From Pseudomonadota bacterium (lineage in GTDB: Bacteria; Myxococcota_A; UBA9042; GCA-2863065), in the NCBI GenBank assembly GCA_947498315.1, contig CANMLD010000011.1, positions 1 through 46,060 of the forward strand: 46,060 nt of DNA, given 5' to 3'. A model generated the notes under the pieces. It was not told the DNA's origin. It saw only the letters and a list, made by a program, of their open reading frames with translations, and ran no database searches. Both the position numbers and the translations under genes were made by a program. How positions within the stretch are numbered: the stretch's first letter is position 1; every line of letters begins with the position of its first letter. Below are positions 1 through 9,551 of the stretch, one piece after another.

Positions 1-88
1 TCACCCGTGCGCGACGGTGGGCTCACCCGTGCGCGACGGTGGGCTCACCCGTGCGCGACGGTGGGCTCACCCGTGCGCGACGGTGGGC
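1..88. repeat. Tandem repeat, 22-bp unit tcacccgtgcgcgacggtgggc x4, directly upstream of selB
   Basis: Four consecutive identical copies read directly from the sequence; may continue upstream of the window. Confidence 0.97.
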
Positions 89-141
89 GTTGCGACCGGG
101 GCAGGATGACAACCGCGTCGGTCCTGACTAGGCTCCCGCGC

Positions 142-2091
142 ATGCTCATCATTGGCACGGCTGGACACATCGACCACGGCAAGACCTCGCTGGTGCGCGC
201 CCTCACCGGGCTCGAGACCGATCGACTGAAAGAAGAACAGGCTCGCGGGATCTCAATAGAGCTCGGCTTCGCTTGGATGGACGTCGGCGGGCTGCGGTGC
301 GGCATCGTCGACGTACCTGGCCATGAGCGCTTCATCCGTCAGATGATCGCAGGTGCCACCGGAATCGACCTGGTCATGCTCGTCATCGCTGCCGACGAAG
401 GGGTGATGCAGCAAACGAGAGAGCACCTCGACGTGTGCCGGCTCCTCGGCATCACGAGCGGCTTCGTCGTGCTTTCCAAAGTCGACCTCGTCGATTCCGA
501 GTGGCTCGAGCTAGTCAAATCGGACGTGGCCACGTTCGTCCAAGGGAGCTTCCTCGAAGGCGCCCCAGTAATCGAATGCACGTTGCTCCCTGGGGCTACC
601 GGTGGAGCGGCTCAGGCAACGGACGCCATCAGGCGCGAGATAGAACGGCAAGCATCCGCCGCCGGCGAGCGGCGCGAATTGGCCGCTGCCCTGCCCTTCC
701 GGCTGCCAATAGACCGCGTCTTCACCATGCGCGGCTTCGGCACCGTCGTTACCGGAACCGTGGCTTCGGGCAGCCTCGATGTCGGCGACGCCGTGACCCT
801 TCAGCCGAGCGGCGCTGTCGCGAAGGTCCGCGGGATCGAGAGCCACGGCGACGCGCTCGACCTCGCGGCGAGTGGGCGCAGGGCTGCGGTCAACCTCCAA
901 GGCCTCGACCGCGACTCGGTCGACCGGGGTGAGGTGCTGGCGCGACCTGGAACGTTCACGCCTTCGCACCTCCTCGATGTCGAGCTGCACCTCCTCGCGC
1001 ACGCGGGAAAGATATTGGAGACGAGCGCCAAGGCCCTCGTCCACCTCGGCACCACGCAAGTGACGGGGACGATCATCCTGCTCGGCGCCGACGCGATGGA
1101 ACCTGGGGAGACGTGCCCGGCTCAATTGCGCCTCGACCGTCCCGTCGTTGCCATGGGCGGTGACCGGGTCGTTCTGCGCGGGTTCGAGCAGTTGGCCCAT
1201 TACGGAACCACCTTCGGCGGAGCGACGGTGCGGCACCCCACGCCGCTCAAACACAAGGCAGGTGACTCCGACGTCCTCGCGGCAATTCGGACGCTGGCCA
1301 GCGATGACACGAACGCGAAGCTCCGCATAGCTGCACGCGACGGCGGCCTTGTCGGATACGACGAGCGCCAGTTCACTCAAGTCCTCGGCATCCCCGCCAG
1401 CGAGATCACGGCGGGACTGACCGCATTGACCGCAGCCAGGCAGTTGTTCCGAGTGCCGGACGGGGGCGTCGATCGCTTCGTCCACGCTAGTCACTTCGAC
1501 GCCTTGTGTGAGAGAGCGATGGTTCTGGTCGCGGCCTATCACGAGCGCTCGCCGCACAGACCGGGCATGCCCCTCGGCGAGCTGCGGTCGCAATTGCGCC
1601 ATGACCTCTCACCCCGTCTCTTCTCAGAGATCCTCTCGGCCCTCGAGACCCGAGGAGGCGTCACTGCCGAGCAGCGGTGGGTACGACGCGCGGCGTTCAC
1701 GCCACGGCTCAGCGCCGCCATGGCGTCCGCGCGCGAACGCGGGCTCGCACTGCTCCGCGCTGCAGGGCTCGTGACGCCGTCGCTGAGTGAGCTGAACGAC
1801 CAGCTCCGCGGCTCCACGTCAACTCCGACGGCTCAGGAGGTCGCGGAGGTCGTGGAGCTGCTCGTGGAGGAGGGCGTCGTGGTCAAAGTCGAAGGGCTCA
1901 TCTTTCACAAAGCGGCCATCGACGGGCTCGTCAGTGCCGTCCGGACGTGGTTCGACAGTCACGAGACCCTTAGCACCTCCGAGTTCAAGAATCTTACCGG
2001 GGCATCCCGTAAGTATTCGGTACCACTGGCGGAATACCTCGACTCCCTGAAGCTGACGGCGCGATACGGCGACGTTCGAAAGCGTCGGTGA
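142..2091 (+). CDS. selB: Selenocysteine-specific translation elongation factor SelB
   Basis: [60 protein letters not shown], translation-GTPase motifs, C-terminal winged-helix-like region. ATG at 142 preferred; the upstream extension is translated 22-bp repeat. Confidence 0.95.
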   Translation: MLIIGTAGHIDHGKTSLVRALTGLETDRLKEEQARGISIELGFAWMDVGGLRCGIVDVPGHERFIRQMIAGATGIDLVMLVIAADEGVMQQTREHLDVCRLLGITSGFVVLSKVDLVDSEWLELVKSDVATFVQGSFLEGAPVIECTLLPGATGGAAQATDAIRREIERQASAAGERRELAAALPFRLPIDRVFTMRGFGTVVTGTVASGSLDVGDAVTLQPSGAVAKVRGIESHGDALDLAASGRRAAVNLQGLDRDSVDRGEVLARPGTFTPSHLLDVELHLLAHAGKILETSAKALVHLGTTQVTGTIILLGADAMEPGETCPAQLRLDRPVVAMGGDRVVLRGFEQLAHYGTTFGGATVRHPTPLKHKAGDSDVLAAIRTLASDDTNAKLRIAARDGGLVGYDERQFTQVLGIPASEITAGLTALTAARQLFRVPDGGVDRFVHASHFDALCERAMVLVAAYHERSPHRPGMPLGELRSQLRHDLSPRLFSEILSALETRGGVTAEQRWVRRAAFTPRLSAAMASARERGLALLRAAGLVTPSLSELNDQLRGSTSTPTAQEVAEVVELLVEEGVVVKVEGLIFHKAAIDGLVSAVRTWFDSHETLSTSEFKNLTGASRKYSVPLAEYLDSLKLTARYGDVRKRR

Positions 2092-2114
2092 ACCGTCCTG
2101 ACGTCCCCTTGCTC

Positions 2115-2400
2115 GTCGAGACGTGTCAGACCGTCGAGACGCGTCAGACCGTCGAGACGTGTCAGACCGTCGAGACGTGTCAGACCGTCGAGGGGTGTCA
2201 GACCGTCGAGACGTGTCAGACCGTCGAGACGTGTCAGACCGTCGGGGGGTGTCAGACCGTCGGGGGGTGTCAGACCGTCGAGACGTGTCAGACCGTCGAG
2301 ACGCGTCAGACCGTCGAGACGTGTCAGACCGTCGAGACGTGTCAGACCGTCGGGGGGTGTCAGACCGTCGAGACGCGTCAGACCGTCGAGACGTGTCAGG
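2115..2400. repeat. Minisatellite: ~16 copies of an 18-bp unit (consensus gtcgagacgtgtcagacc) between selB and the GT39 gene
   Basis: Direct reading; unit variants agacgtg, agacgcg, aggggtg and ggggggtg. Confidence 0.97.
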
Positions 2401-2452
2401 TGCTCGGAATAGGTTGCGGGACCCTCGCGGACTGGTACTTTCGCGCGCCGTG

Positions 2453-4948
2453 ATGAGCGCCCACCCGAAACGCCGACTGTTGATCGCGGGCCTCCTCCTC
2501 GCCGGATTCGGCGCGGCGGCGGCGGCGGTCGTCTTAAGGCCGGCCCAGGGCCTGAAGCTCGAGCACAAGAACCGCCCAGACGCACCTCCCGTCATTGACC
2601 GGAAGGTCCAGATAGAGGTCGAATCTCTCACTGAGAACGACCCCTTCTACCGTCTCGAAGAGAATCTGGAGCTCGAGTGGACCGGCTGGCTCTACTTGCC
2701 GCGCACGGGCAACTATCGCTTCGAGATCGAGAGTGATGACGGCAGCAGCCTCTACTTTGGCGACGTTCGGCTGGTGGACAACAGCGGCAAACACCCTCGC
2801 CGCACCCGGGGGGAGGACGTCTTCGTCGAACGCGGGTGGATCCCAATCCGGATCGAGTACGAAAACGCCAACGGGGGCGGCTACTTCGACCTCCGATGGC
2901 GTCTCCCGTCGGGGTACAATACCGTCGGTCGTCTCCCGCGCGCGTACCTACGCCCCGACCGGCCAACGAGCCCCGGCCTGCTCGAACGCGCGCTCCCCGC
3001 CCTCTCTTTCATTTGCTTTGGCATCGCGTTGCTTGCGGTCTTCCGCGAGCGCGTCCGCTCGCTCATCGCTCGTCTTCGGGCTCCGGAACATCGAGCGACG
3101 GTCCTCGCCGGTGCTGGCGTGTTCTTGCTCGCGCTCGGCGTGCGGGCCGCGACGGTCGGCGCACAGAGCGAGACGTGCGACGAGTGGGCCTATGTCGGTG
3201 CGGGTGACGTTTACTACCGAAACGTCGCTGCGCTTCAGTTCGATGCAGAGCAGTGGCGGATAAACCGCGAGCATCCGCCTGTCGGAAAGCTCATCTACGG
3301 CGTCGCTCAAGCGGCATTTGGTGGCGGTCCAACGCCGGCCCGGCTGGCTTCGGCGCTCCTCGGCAGCCTCACGGTTCTGCTCGTGTTCGCGCTAGGACGG
3401 CGCCTCAGCGGGGTTGGAACGGCGACGATCGCGGGCCTCGTGGCTGCGCTGCTGCCACCGGCCATCGCCCATTCGAACATCGGTACCCTCGAAGCCCCTC
3501 TCGCGTTCTTCTACACCGCGTCCATCGCGTGCTACTTACGCGGCCTCGAGGACGACGAGGAAGCCTCGGGCTTTCAGGCCCTCGCTTGGCTTTGTGCCGG
3601 GCTCGCCGTCGGAACGAAGTTCACTGCAGGGCTCCTCATCCCCTTCTTCTACGTAGGCTGGGTCATCTGGCACCGGCGCAGCGCCCGGATGACGGGGACC
3701 GTGCCGATGCCGTGGGGAATGTACGTTGGCCCCGTCCTCGCCGCGCTCCCCGTCATCTTGCTTTGGCCTTGGCTATGGGAGAAGACCTTAGAGCACCTCC
3801 TCGAGACCGTCGGCCACTGGAAGAACCGGCCTGGCCCCGAGCTCTTCCTCGGCGAGCTCGTGACCGATCGACCGAAGTCCTACTTCCTCGTCTGGTTCCT
3901 GGCGGCGGTGCCACTGTCGGTTCTGCTGACGTCGGTGCTGGGCTTCGCTCGCGCCATCAGGGCCACTGATCGGCGTTGGTACATCATCCTCGTTTGGCAG
4001 CTCCTCCCCTTCGCCTGGTCTTTCGTGACCCTGCGCCAGGGCGGCTATCGCTACGTCTACCCCGCGTTCTTCCCGCTCGCGCTCCTGGCCGGATTTGGCG
4101 CGGACTGGCTGGCGGGTCGGCTCCTCCCGCTGCTCGGCACCGTCAGGGAGGCCATTCGCGCTCGCGTCGCACTCTGGGTGGTCGGGGCGGTCGTCGTCTC
4201 GGGGGCTGCGCTCGGGGCACTACGGACCGCCCCCTACTTCCACTACTACTTCAACGAGGCCCTCGGTGGCACCCGCGGCGTCTACGACAAGCAGCTCTTC
4301 GACATCGGGTTTTGGGCGGAAGGCATTGACCCGGCGGTCGCGTGGCTCAACGCCAACGCACCTGCCGGAGCTACCGTTGGGCTCGCAGGCGCCGTTGACC
4401 ACACGGCCTTCGGCCTGAGGCCCGATCTGCGTCGTTGCCTGGAAGCGAGGTCCGGCTGCAGCCCATCACGTGACTACGTTATTCGCGACACCCTCCGTGT
4501 CGGAAGCGAAGGGCTCCTTGGCTACGAGCAGGTCTTCGCCGTTCGCACGATGGGAGCACCGCTCTTGGCGGTCTACGAGAGGAAGCCGGCGCCGGGCGCG
4601 AACGACGCCGGGAGGGAGGGCAGCCGTTCGACGCCAACCGAGGCAGGGCCCCCGCCTGCAACGTCGGCTTCGCGCGTCCCGCCACGGCGCGAGGTGCGGA
4701 GCTTCGCGTTTCGCCGGCCCTTCGACTTCATGATGGAGAGGCCGCGTCTCGGCACTCGTCGGTTGCCCATCGAGCTCGAGATCGTCTTCGCGCGCGAGGC
4801 GCCGGTGGCAGGGGAAGACGATATCCCGTTAGGTGGGCCGACCCTAGATGAGCCGACCCTAGATGAGCCGGCCCTAGATGAGCCGGCCCTAGATGGGCCG
4901 ACCGGCATCCCGCTCGATTCGTTGGAGATTCCGCTCCGTGAGCCGTGA
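2453..4948 (+). CDS. PA14-domain / GT39 (PMT-like) membrane glycosyltransferase fusion
   Basis: N-terminal TM, PA14-like segment (GWLYLPRTGNYRFEIESDDGSSLYFGDVRLVDNSG...), then multi-TM GT-C region (ETCDEWAYVGAG...INREHPPVGKLIYGV). ATG at 2453 just downstream of the 18-bp repeats. Confidence 0.82.
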   Translation: MSAHPKRRLLIAGLLLAGFGAAAAAVVLRPAQGLKLEHKNRPDAPPVIDRKVQIEVESLTENDPFYRLEENLELEWTGWLYLPRTGNYRFEIESDDGSSLYFGDVRLVDNSGKHPRRTRGEDVFVERGWIPIRIEYENANGGGYFDLRWRLPSGYNTVGRLPRAYLRPDRPTSPGLLERALPALSFICFGIALLAVFRERVRSLIARLRAPEHRATVLAGAGVFLLALGVRAATVGAQSETCDEWAYVGAGDVYYRNVAALQFDAEQWRINREHPPVGKLIYGVAQAAFGGGPTPARLASALLGSLTVLLVFALGRRLSGVGTATIAGLVAALLPPAIAHSNIGTLEAPLAFFYTASIACYLRGLEDDEEASGFQALAWLCAGLAVGTKFTAGLLIPFFYVGWVIWHRRSARMTGTVPMPWGMYVGPVLAALPVILLWPWLWEKTLEHLLETVGHWKNRPGPELFLGELVTDRPKSYFLVWFLAAVPLSVLLTSVLGFARAIRATDRRWYIILVWQLLPFAWSFVTLRQGGYRYVYPAFFPLALLAGFGADWLAGRLLPLLGTVREAIRARVALWVVGAVVVSGAALGALRTAPYFHYYFNEALGGTRGVYDKQLFDIGFWAEGIDPAVAWLNANAPAGATVGLAGAVDHTAFGLRPDLRRCLEARSGCSPSRDYVIRDTLRVGSEGLLGYEQVFAVRTMGAPLLAVYERKPAPGANDAGREGSRSTPTEAGPPPATSASRVPPRREVRSFAFRRPFDFMMERPRLGTRRLPIELEIVFAREAPVAGEDDIPLGGPTLDEPTLDEPALDEPALDGPTGIPLDSLEIPLREP
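4835..4903 (+). repeat. 15-bp in-frame tandem repeat (gagccgaccctagat-type, ~4.6 copies) encoding (G/E)P(T/A)LD near the GT39 C-terminus
   Basis: Direct reading; protein GPTLDEPTLDEPALDEPALDGPT. Confidence 0.95.
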
Positions 4949-4965
4949 TGGACGCGGCCTCCTAC

Positions 4966-4999
4966 AACGTTACCGAGAACGTTACCGAGAACGTTACCT
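4966..4999. repeat. 12-bp tandem repeat aacgttaccgag (~2.8 copies) at the convergent GT39/moaC junction
   Basis: Direct reading: aacgttaccgag aacgttaccgag aacgttacct; overlaps the moaC stop codon. Confidence 0.93.
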
Positions 5000-5494
5000 A
5001 GCCTCTCGCGAGAGCACGAAGTCCGACTTTCCGCCCGTCTTTTCAATCAGCCGCACCGGCCCGATGACGGCCTCACGATCGACCGCCTTGACCATGTCAT
5101 AGACCGTGAGCGCGGCGACAGTAACTGCCGTGAGCGCTTCCATTTCGACACCGGTGGCGCCATGGCAGCGGACGGCAGCCTCGATGCGAGCGCCGTTGTC
5201 GTCGAGCGCGACGTCGACGTCGACCTTCGTGAGCGCGAGGGGGTGGCACAGCGGGATGAGGTCTGAGGTCCTCTTCGCCGCCTGAATACCGGCGATACGA
5301 GCCACGCCGAGCACGTCGCCCTTCTTCATCGCCGACTCGCCAATGAGGCGTCGGGTCTCGGGCAGGAGCGAGACGAACGCCTCGGCCCGAGCCGTACGAA
5401 CGGTCGGGACCTTGTCCGACACGTCCACCATCCGCGCCGCCCCGTCTGCGGTGACGTGGCTGAGGGCGAGAGGCGGGACCGGTACGGAGCTCAT
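4994..5494 (-). CDS. moaC: Cyclic pyranopterin monophosphate synthase MoaC
   Basis: [66 protein letters not shown] motifs. Start overlaps the upstream gene's stop (ATGA). Confidence 0.96.
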   Translation of the reverse strand: MSSVPVPPLALSHVTADGAARMVDVSDKVPTVRTARAEAFVSLLPETRRLIGESAMKKGDVLGVARIAGIQAAKRTSDLIPLCHPLALTKVDVDVALDDNGARIEAAVRCHGATGVEMEALTAVTVAALTVYDMVKAVDREAVIGPVRLIEKTGGKSDFVLSREAR

Positions 5495-8400
5495 TTGCAG
5501 TCGCCGAGGATGGAGCGGTGGAGCTCTGTCGCCTTCGAAATCGGGGACAAGACTGCAAAATCAAGGCACTTGTCGCTGTTGAAGTCGTGAAGGACGTAGT
5601 CCGTGACGCCCGGAGCGATGGGGACGATGGTGGGGTTCTCGAGTTGGAGCGGGTGCCCGGCGTCATCGAGGAGTCCTGTCCCGAGGTAGGCGAGGAGCTC
5701 GCTCTTGGCTTTGTCGAGAACGACGATGTCGAAGACGCCGTCCCCGTTGAAGTCGACGATGCGGGGACGGCTGATTCCAGTGGAGGCCGGGATCTGAAAG
5801 GTGGGCGTCCAGATAACCGTCCCGACTTTGCCCACGGGTCCGGGGAGGGCCTCGCCGTAGGCGATGGTCAGCAGGCCAGTGCCACAGGTCGCGACCACCT
5901 CGGGCAACAGGTCGCCGTTGATGTCTTTGATGTCGACGCCCGTCACGTCGGTGCAGAGTCCGAAGGTCCGGGGCGGGATGTCGAGGGCGCAGGTGTTCTT
6001 GTTCCGCTCGAAGATGCGGATGGACGAACCTAGGACGACGACCACATCCTCGAAGGGGTCTGACTTCTCGAGGTTGGCCGGGAGCGGATTCGCCGCGTAG
6101 CTTTGACCAACTCGCGTCACGAAGAGGTCGCGGACGCCAGTCCCTGGCTCGAACTTGATCGGGCTGGCCATGTCGAAGCCGCCGCTACCATTTCCTGCGG
6201 CGACTCGTACGAGTGGGAAGAGGTCCTCGCCCTCTTGCTCAAAGGCGAGGACGACGAGGTCCGTCACGGTGTCAGTGCCGCAGCTCCACGCGTCCATCGC
6301 GATCGGATCGGAGCCAATCTCGTAGCCCGTATCGATCCACGACCCGGGGAAGAGCTCATCGTTCTGGAGGCATGGGTTCAGTGTGGCGAACTCACTCTGC
6401 GAGAGGACCGTCGAAGAGGCATTGCCCTTGGCGAGATTGAGCGCGTGCAATGGACAGGCGTCGAGGATGGTCTGATCACCCGCCGGCGCCACGTAGGCGG
6501 TCTCTGTCGTCAGGACCAGATCCACTTCGTTGCCGAAGTCGAATCGGCCGGTCGCGACGTCCGAGACATCCCCCTGAAGACCATTGTAGTACTCGCCGCA
6601 GTCCTCTCCGACGCAGTGGGCCGAGTACGGGCGCAGCTCGCTGGTCTCACCGAGCGCCTCCGGAAAGTTGGGAGCCTGAGTCGAGGAGAGGTAAGGGAAG
6701 AACGGAATACGGGGCTCGACGGAGTCCGTGTCTGGGCAAGGACCACCCGTGGGGGTGGTCTCGCCTATCATGACGAGGTCGGGACGTTTGTCGCCGGACA
6801 GGTCGGCGAGCACGAAGTGAGACGGCGTAACTCGCTCTTCGGGCGTGCCCTCCCAGAAGTCCGGGACGCCGTCGTCCGGAGCACAAACGGAGGACTGAGC
6901 CGACTGGTCACAGCTATCGAGCGCGCCGAAAGGCTGGACCGGGATAGGCGTCGGCAAATGGCGAGGGCCTAGAAACGTGCCGTCGGGGCCGTAGCTCGGG
7001 GAGAGCGAGTCCTCCTGACTTGCGCCCATGATGACGCCGACTCGACCGTCAGTGCCGAGCACCACGGCGTCGACCTCAGTGTCTTTGTCCATGAACGCGG
7101 TCAGAAGCTGCACTGGGGTGAGTCCGAGCCCGGTGAGTCGCGGGCTCTCGAAGTTCGTGCCGAAGGGGCCCGTGATGGTCGTGGGGACGGGCAGGACAGC
7201 GGTCGACATGAAGCTCCACAGCGTCCCTGTCTGTTGATTGGCCACCAAGAGGTCGGGCCAGTCATTACCAGACACCTTGGGTCCTCCCATGTCGACGTTG
7301 GCGATCTCGGAGGGTGTGCCTTCGACGCAGATCGCACGGCGCACGGTCGTCGTGACACCGCCGCTGAACTCGTTCTTGAAGTCGTATCCGCCGGTTCCAA
7401 AGACTTGCCAGATCTGGCCGGCGTCGCGGAGGACGAGGAGGAGATCTTCGAAGTTGTCGCCCTGATTGAGCCTCGTCGGCAGAATTTGGACGACGGGCGA
7501 GGGTAGAATCGCGCCGCCCCACGTGAAGCCGAGCACCAGCTTGCCGAAGCCGTCGTGCCGGTACACCGACACTTCGATGCTGCCGCCTTCCCGGCTGACG
7601 ACGACATCCCTGGCGTTCGCGCTGTCGTCGATGATGGGCGCGAGCACGATGGAGTTCACATGGCCGATACCGGTGAACGTGACCGCGTCGTTGAAGCACT
7701 TCCCCGGCGTATCGGTAGTCGCAAGCTCGCCGTTCGGAAGCGTCGGGACCGGTCGATAGTCGCATCGGTCCATGTCGATGGCCCCCGTCTTTCCTGACCA
7801 CTTCACGACGCCCGACGAGCGGATGAGATGGCCGACCGCGTGAAAATCCGACTTCGTGCCAAAGACGATGTCTTCGAGAGAGTCGTTGTCCGCCGGCCCT
7901 GCTTCTGGGTCGGGAGCAAAGGTGTCGAAGGTCAACGCCGAGACGGGAACGGGGATGTCCAGGCTCTGCACGAGGCCCCAGCCCGGTTTGCACACCCAAG
8001 GTAGGTACTCACCGCTGAAGTCCGGGCCCGCTTTGCTGAGATCCGGCGTGCAGACACCACCGCTCGGGTGGTCTTCCGTCACATGAACGAAGGCCCGAAC
8101 GAGGCCGGTCCCATCAAGGCCTGGACCGACGACCACGAGGTCGACGTCGTCGTCGACGAGCGGGTTGAGCTGGGTTGGGATGACGAAGTTGACGGCCCCG
8201 TCAGGGATCTCGAGCTGAACGGCAGCCAAGAGCGCTCCGTCGTCGTTCTCGAAGTAGACGACACCCTTGTTCGTCGTGCCCAGCACGTCCGTATCGCCGT
8301 CACCGTCGAAGTCGACGACGGAGATTCGGGAGACCGGGTCTGTAGGCTTCTCGAGCTGCGGTGCGACGAACTGAAGCTGGGTGATGATGTGAGGTGAAAA

Positions 8401-9306
8401 CGTCTCCGTGAAACACGGGTTGCCGTTCGCGTCGCAGGCAGGATCGGTGTCTGGCGATACGAGTGACGTTCGGCAGGTGTTACCGTGCAGGTCAGTCGAC
8501 TCGACAGCGAGGGGCCAGGGCCCGGTGGGGCGTTTGGCGACGTCGATGGTGGTCTCGAAGACGCCAGCAAAGACCCCTTCAGGCGGGATCTCGAAGGTGT
8601 GGACCGTCTCGTCGGTGGTCGCGTCGATGATGCGGAGCGAGGCGATGCTGGAGTGGTCGAGGGCTTCGAGCTTTACGGGGAGGTCACCCACGTAGGGCTG
8701 CCCGTACGTGTCGGCGATGATGGTCGGCGCCATCCGCACGACGAACGGACAATGCCGGTCGACCTTGAGCTGATGGCGTACTTCGCACTGAATCTGCTGC
8801 TGAGTCCCCTCCGGATAACCCTGGGGCACGGTGGGGAGCCCCGCGATACGAACACACACGTCGAGAGGCCCTTCGTAAGGCACCGGCGGTTCACCGAGGT
8901 CGAGTTGATAGCCCTCCCAGCGGAAGAATCCGGCCTCGAGCGAATCACCTGAAAGGTCTGGGAGTGGCTGCGGATCTTGAGGATTGTCGCAGGCTCCCTT
9001 CCACCAGATCCCCGCTATGGAGTCGAACTCGAGCTCGGGGTGGGTCAACTGACCCAAGAGGTCGATCTTCGTTCCCGTGCGGGCCCCCGCTTCGGGGAAC
9101 GCCATCGAGATGGAGCAAGAAGCGAGCGGCGGGAGAGCCGTATCTTCCTCCTCTTTGGTATCGATGACGTCCTTCTTGACCTTGGTGTCGTTCCCATCGG
9201 ATGAGTATGTGTCGGCGGGGGCACCGTCGCTCGGCTCGGAGCAGGCTAGGCCCGTCGCGCTCAGCAGCGCGAGTGCCACTCCACTCACCTTGTCGAATCG
9301 TCGCAT
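5491..9306 (-). CDS. Large secreted FG-GAP/VCBS-repeat lipoprotein
   Basis: [24 protein letters not shown] lipoprotein signal; repeated [47 protein letters not shown] motifs. ATG at 9306 chosen as the signal peptide start. Confidence 0.85.
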   Translation of the reverse strand: MRRFDKVSGVALALLSATGLACSEPSDGAPADTYSSDGNDTKVKKDVIDTKEEEDTALPPLASCSISMAFPEAGARTGTKIDLLGQLTHPELEFDSIAGIWWKGACDNPQDPQPLPDLSGDSLEAGFFRWEGYQLDLGEPPVPYEGPLDVCVRIAGLPTVPQGYPEGTQQQIQCEVRHQLKVDRHCPFVVRMAPTIIADTYGQPYVGDLPVKLEALDHSSIASLRIIDATTDETVHTFEIPPEGVFAGVFETTIDVAKRPTGPWPLAVESTDLHGNTCRTSLVSPDTDPACDANGNPCFTETFSPHIITQLQFVAPQLEKPTDPVSRISVVDFDGDGDTDVLGTTNKGVVYFENDDGALLAAVQLEIPDGAVNFVIPTQLNPLVDDDVDLVVVGPGLDGTGLVRAFVHVTEDHPSGGVCTPDLSKAGPDFSGEYLPWVCKPGWGLVQSLDIPVPVSALTFDTFAPDPEAGPADNDSLEDIVFGTKSDFHAVGHLIRSSGVVKWSGKTGAIDMDRCDYRPVPTLPNGELATTDTPGKCFNDAVTFTGIGHVNSIVLAPIIDDSANARDVVVSREGGSIEVSVYRHDGFGKLVLGFTWGGAILPSPVVQILPTRLNQGDNFEDLLLVLRDAGQIWQVFGTGGYDFKNEFSGGVTTTVRRAICVEGTPSEIANVDMGGPKVSGNDWPDLLVANQQTGTLWSFMSTAVLPVPTTITGPFGTNFESPRLTGLGLTPVQLLTAFMDKDTEVDAVVLGTDGRVGVIMGASQEDSLSPSYGPDGTFLGPRHLPTPIPVQPFGALDSCDQSAQSSVCAPDDGVPDFWEGTPEERVTPSHFVLADLSGDKRPDLVMIGETTPTGGPCPDTDSVEPRIPFFPYLSSTQAPNFPEALGETSELRPYSAHCVGEDCGEYYNGLQGDVSDVATGRFDFGNEVDLVLTTETAYVAPAGDQTILDACPLHALNLAKGNASSTVLSQSEFATLNPCLQNDELFPGSWIDTGYEIGSDPIAMDAWSCGTDTVTDLVVLAFEQEGEDLFPLVRVAAGNGSGGFDMASPIKFEPGTGVRDLFVTRVGQSYAANPLPANLEKSDPFEDVVVVLGSSIRIFERNKNTCALDIPPRTFGLCTDVTGVDIKDINGDLLPEVVATCGTGLLTIAYGEALPGPVGKVGTVIWTPTFQIPASTGISRPRIVDFNGDGVFDIVVLDKAKSELLAYLGTGLLDDAGHPLQLENPTIVPIAPGVTDYVLHDFNSDKCLDFAVLSPISKATELHRSILGDCK

Positions 9307-9551
9307 GCCTGCCCCCTGTGCTCTCGGCGTCCCGGCATCGGCCCCCTGTGGAGCGGAAGACACCAACGTGGAGTATTCAAGGACGGGGTGGTGCGGTCAA
9401 GGAAGTGGCGTCCAGTGCGCGTTTCGGCGTCAGCCCCAGCGCCGGCGCCGTTCAGTCGTAAACAATGTTGATTGATCGACGGAACGCACAGGCGTAAGGT
9501 AAGGGATTGAGTGCGGTCATCGGCTCATGGACGCATTTGGAGAGGGTGAAA

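Noticed and set aside
511-1602. 363-aa minus-strand ORF antisense to selB
   Set aside because: Fully inside a confidently assigned selB; high-GC antisense open frame with no recognisable domain.
2115-2400. CRISPR array
   Set aside because: Units are contiguous 18-bp repeats without unique spacers; minisatellite rather than CRISPR.
1819-2631. Minus-strand ORFs through the 18-bp repeats (SRRSDT / LDGLTR repeats; also 1959-2585)
   Set aside because: Created by an 18-bp repeat (multiple of 3) lacking stops; flanked by antisense of selB and the GT39 gene.
6103-6972. 289-aa plus-strand ORF and other ORFs opposite the FG-GAP gene
   Set aside because: Antisense to a long FG-GAP lipoprotein frame with clear repeated motifs; no independent evidence.
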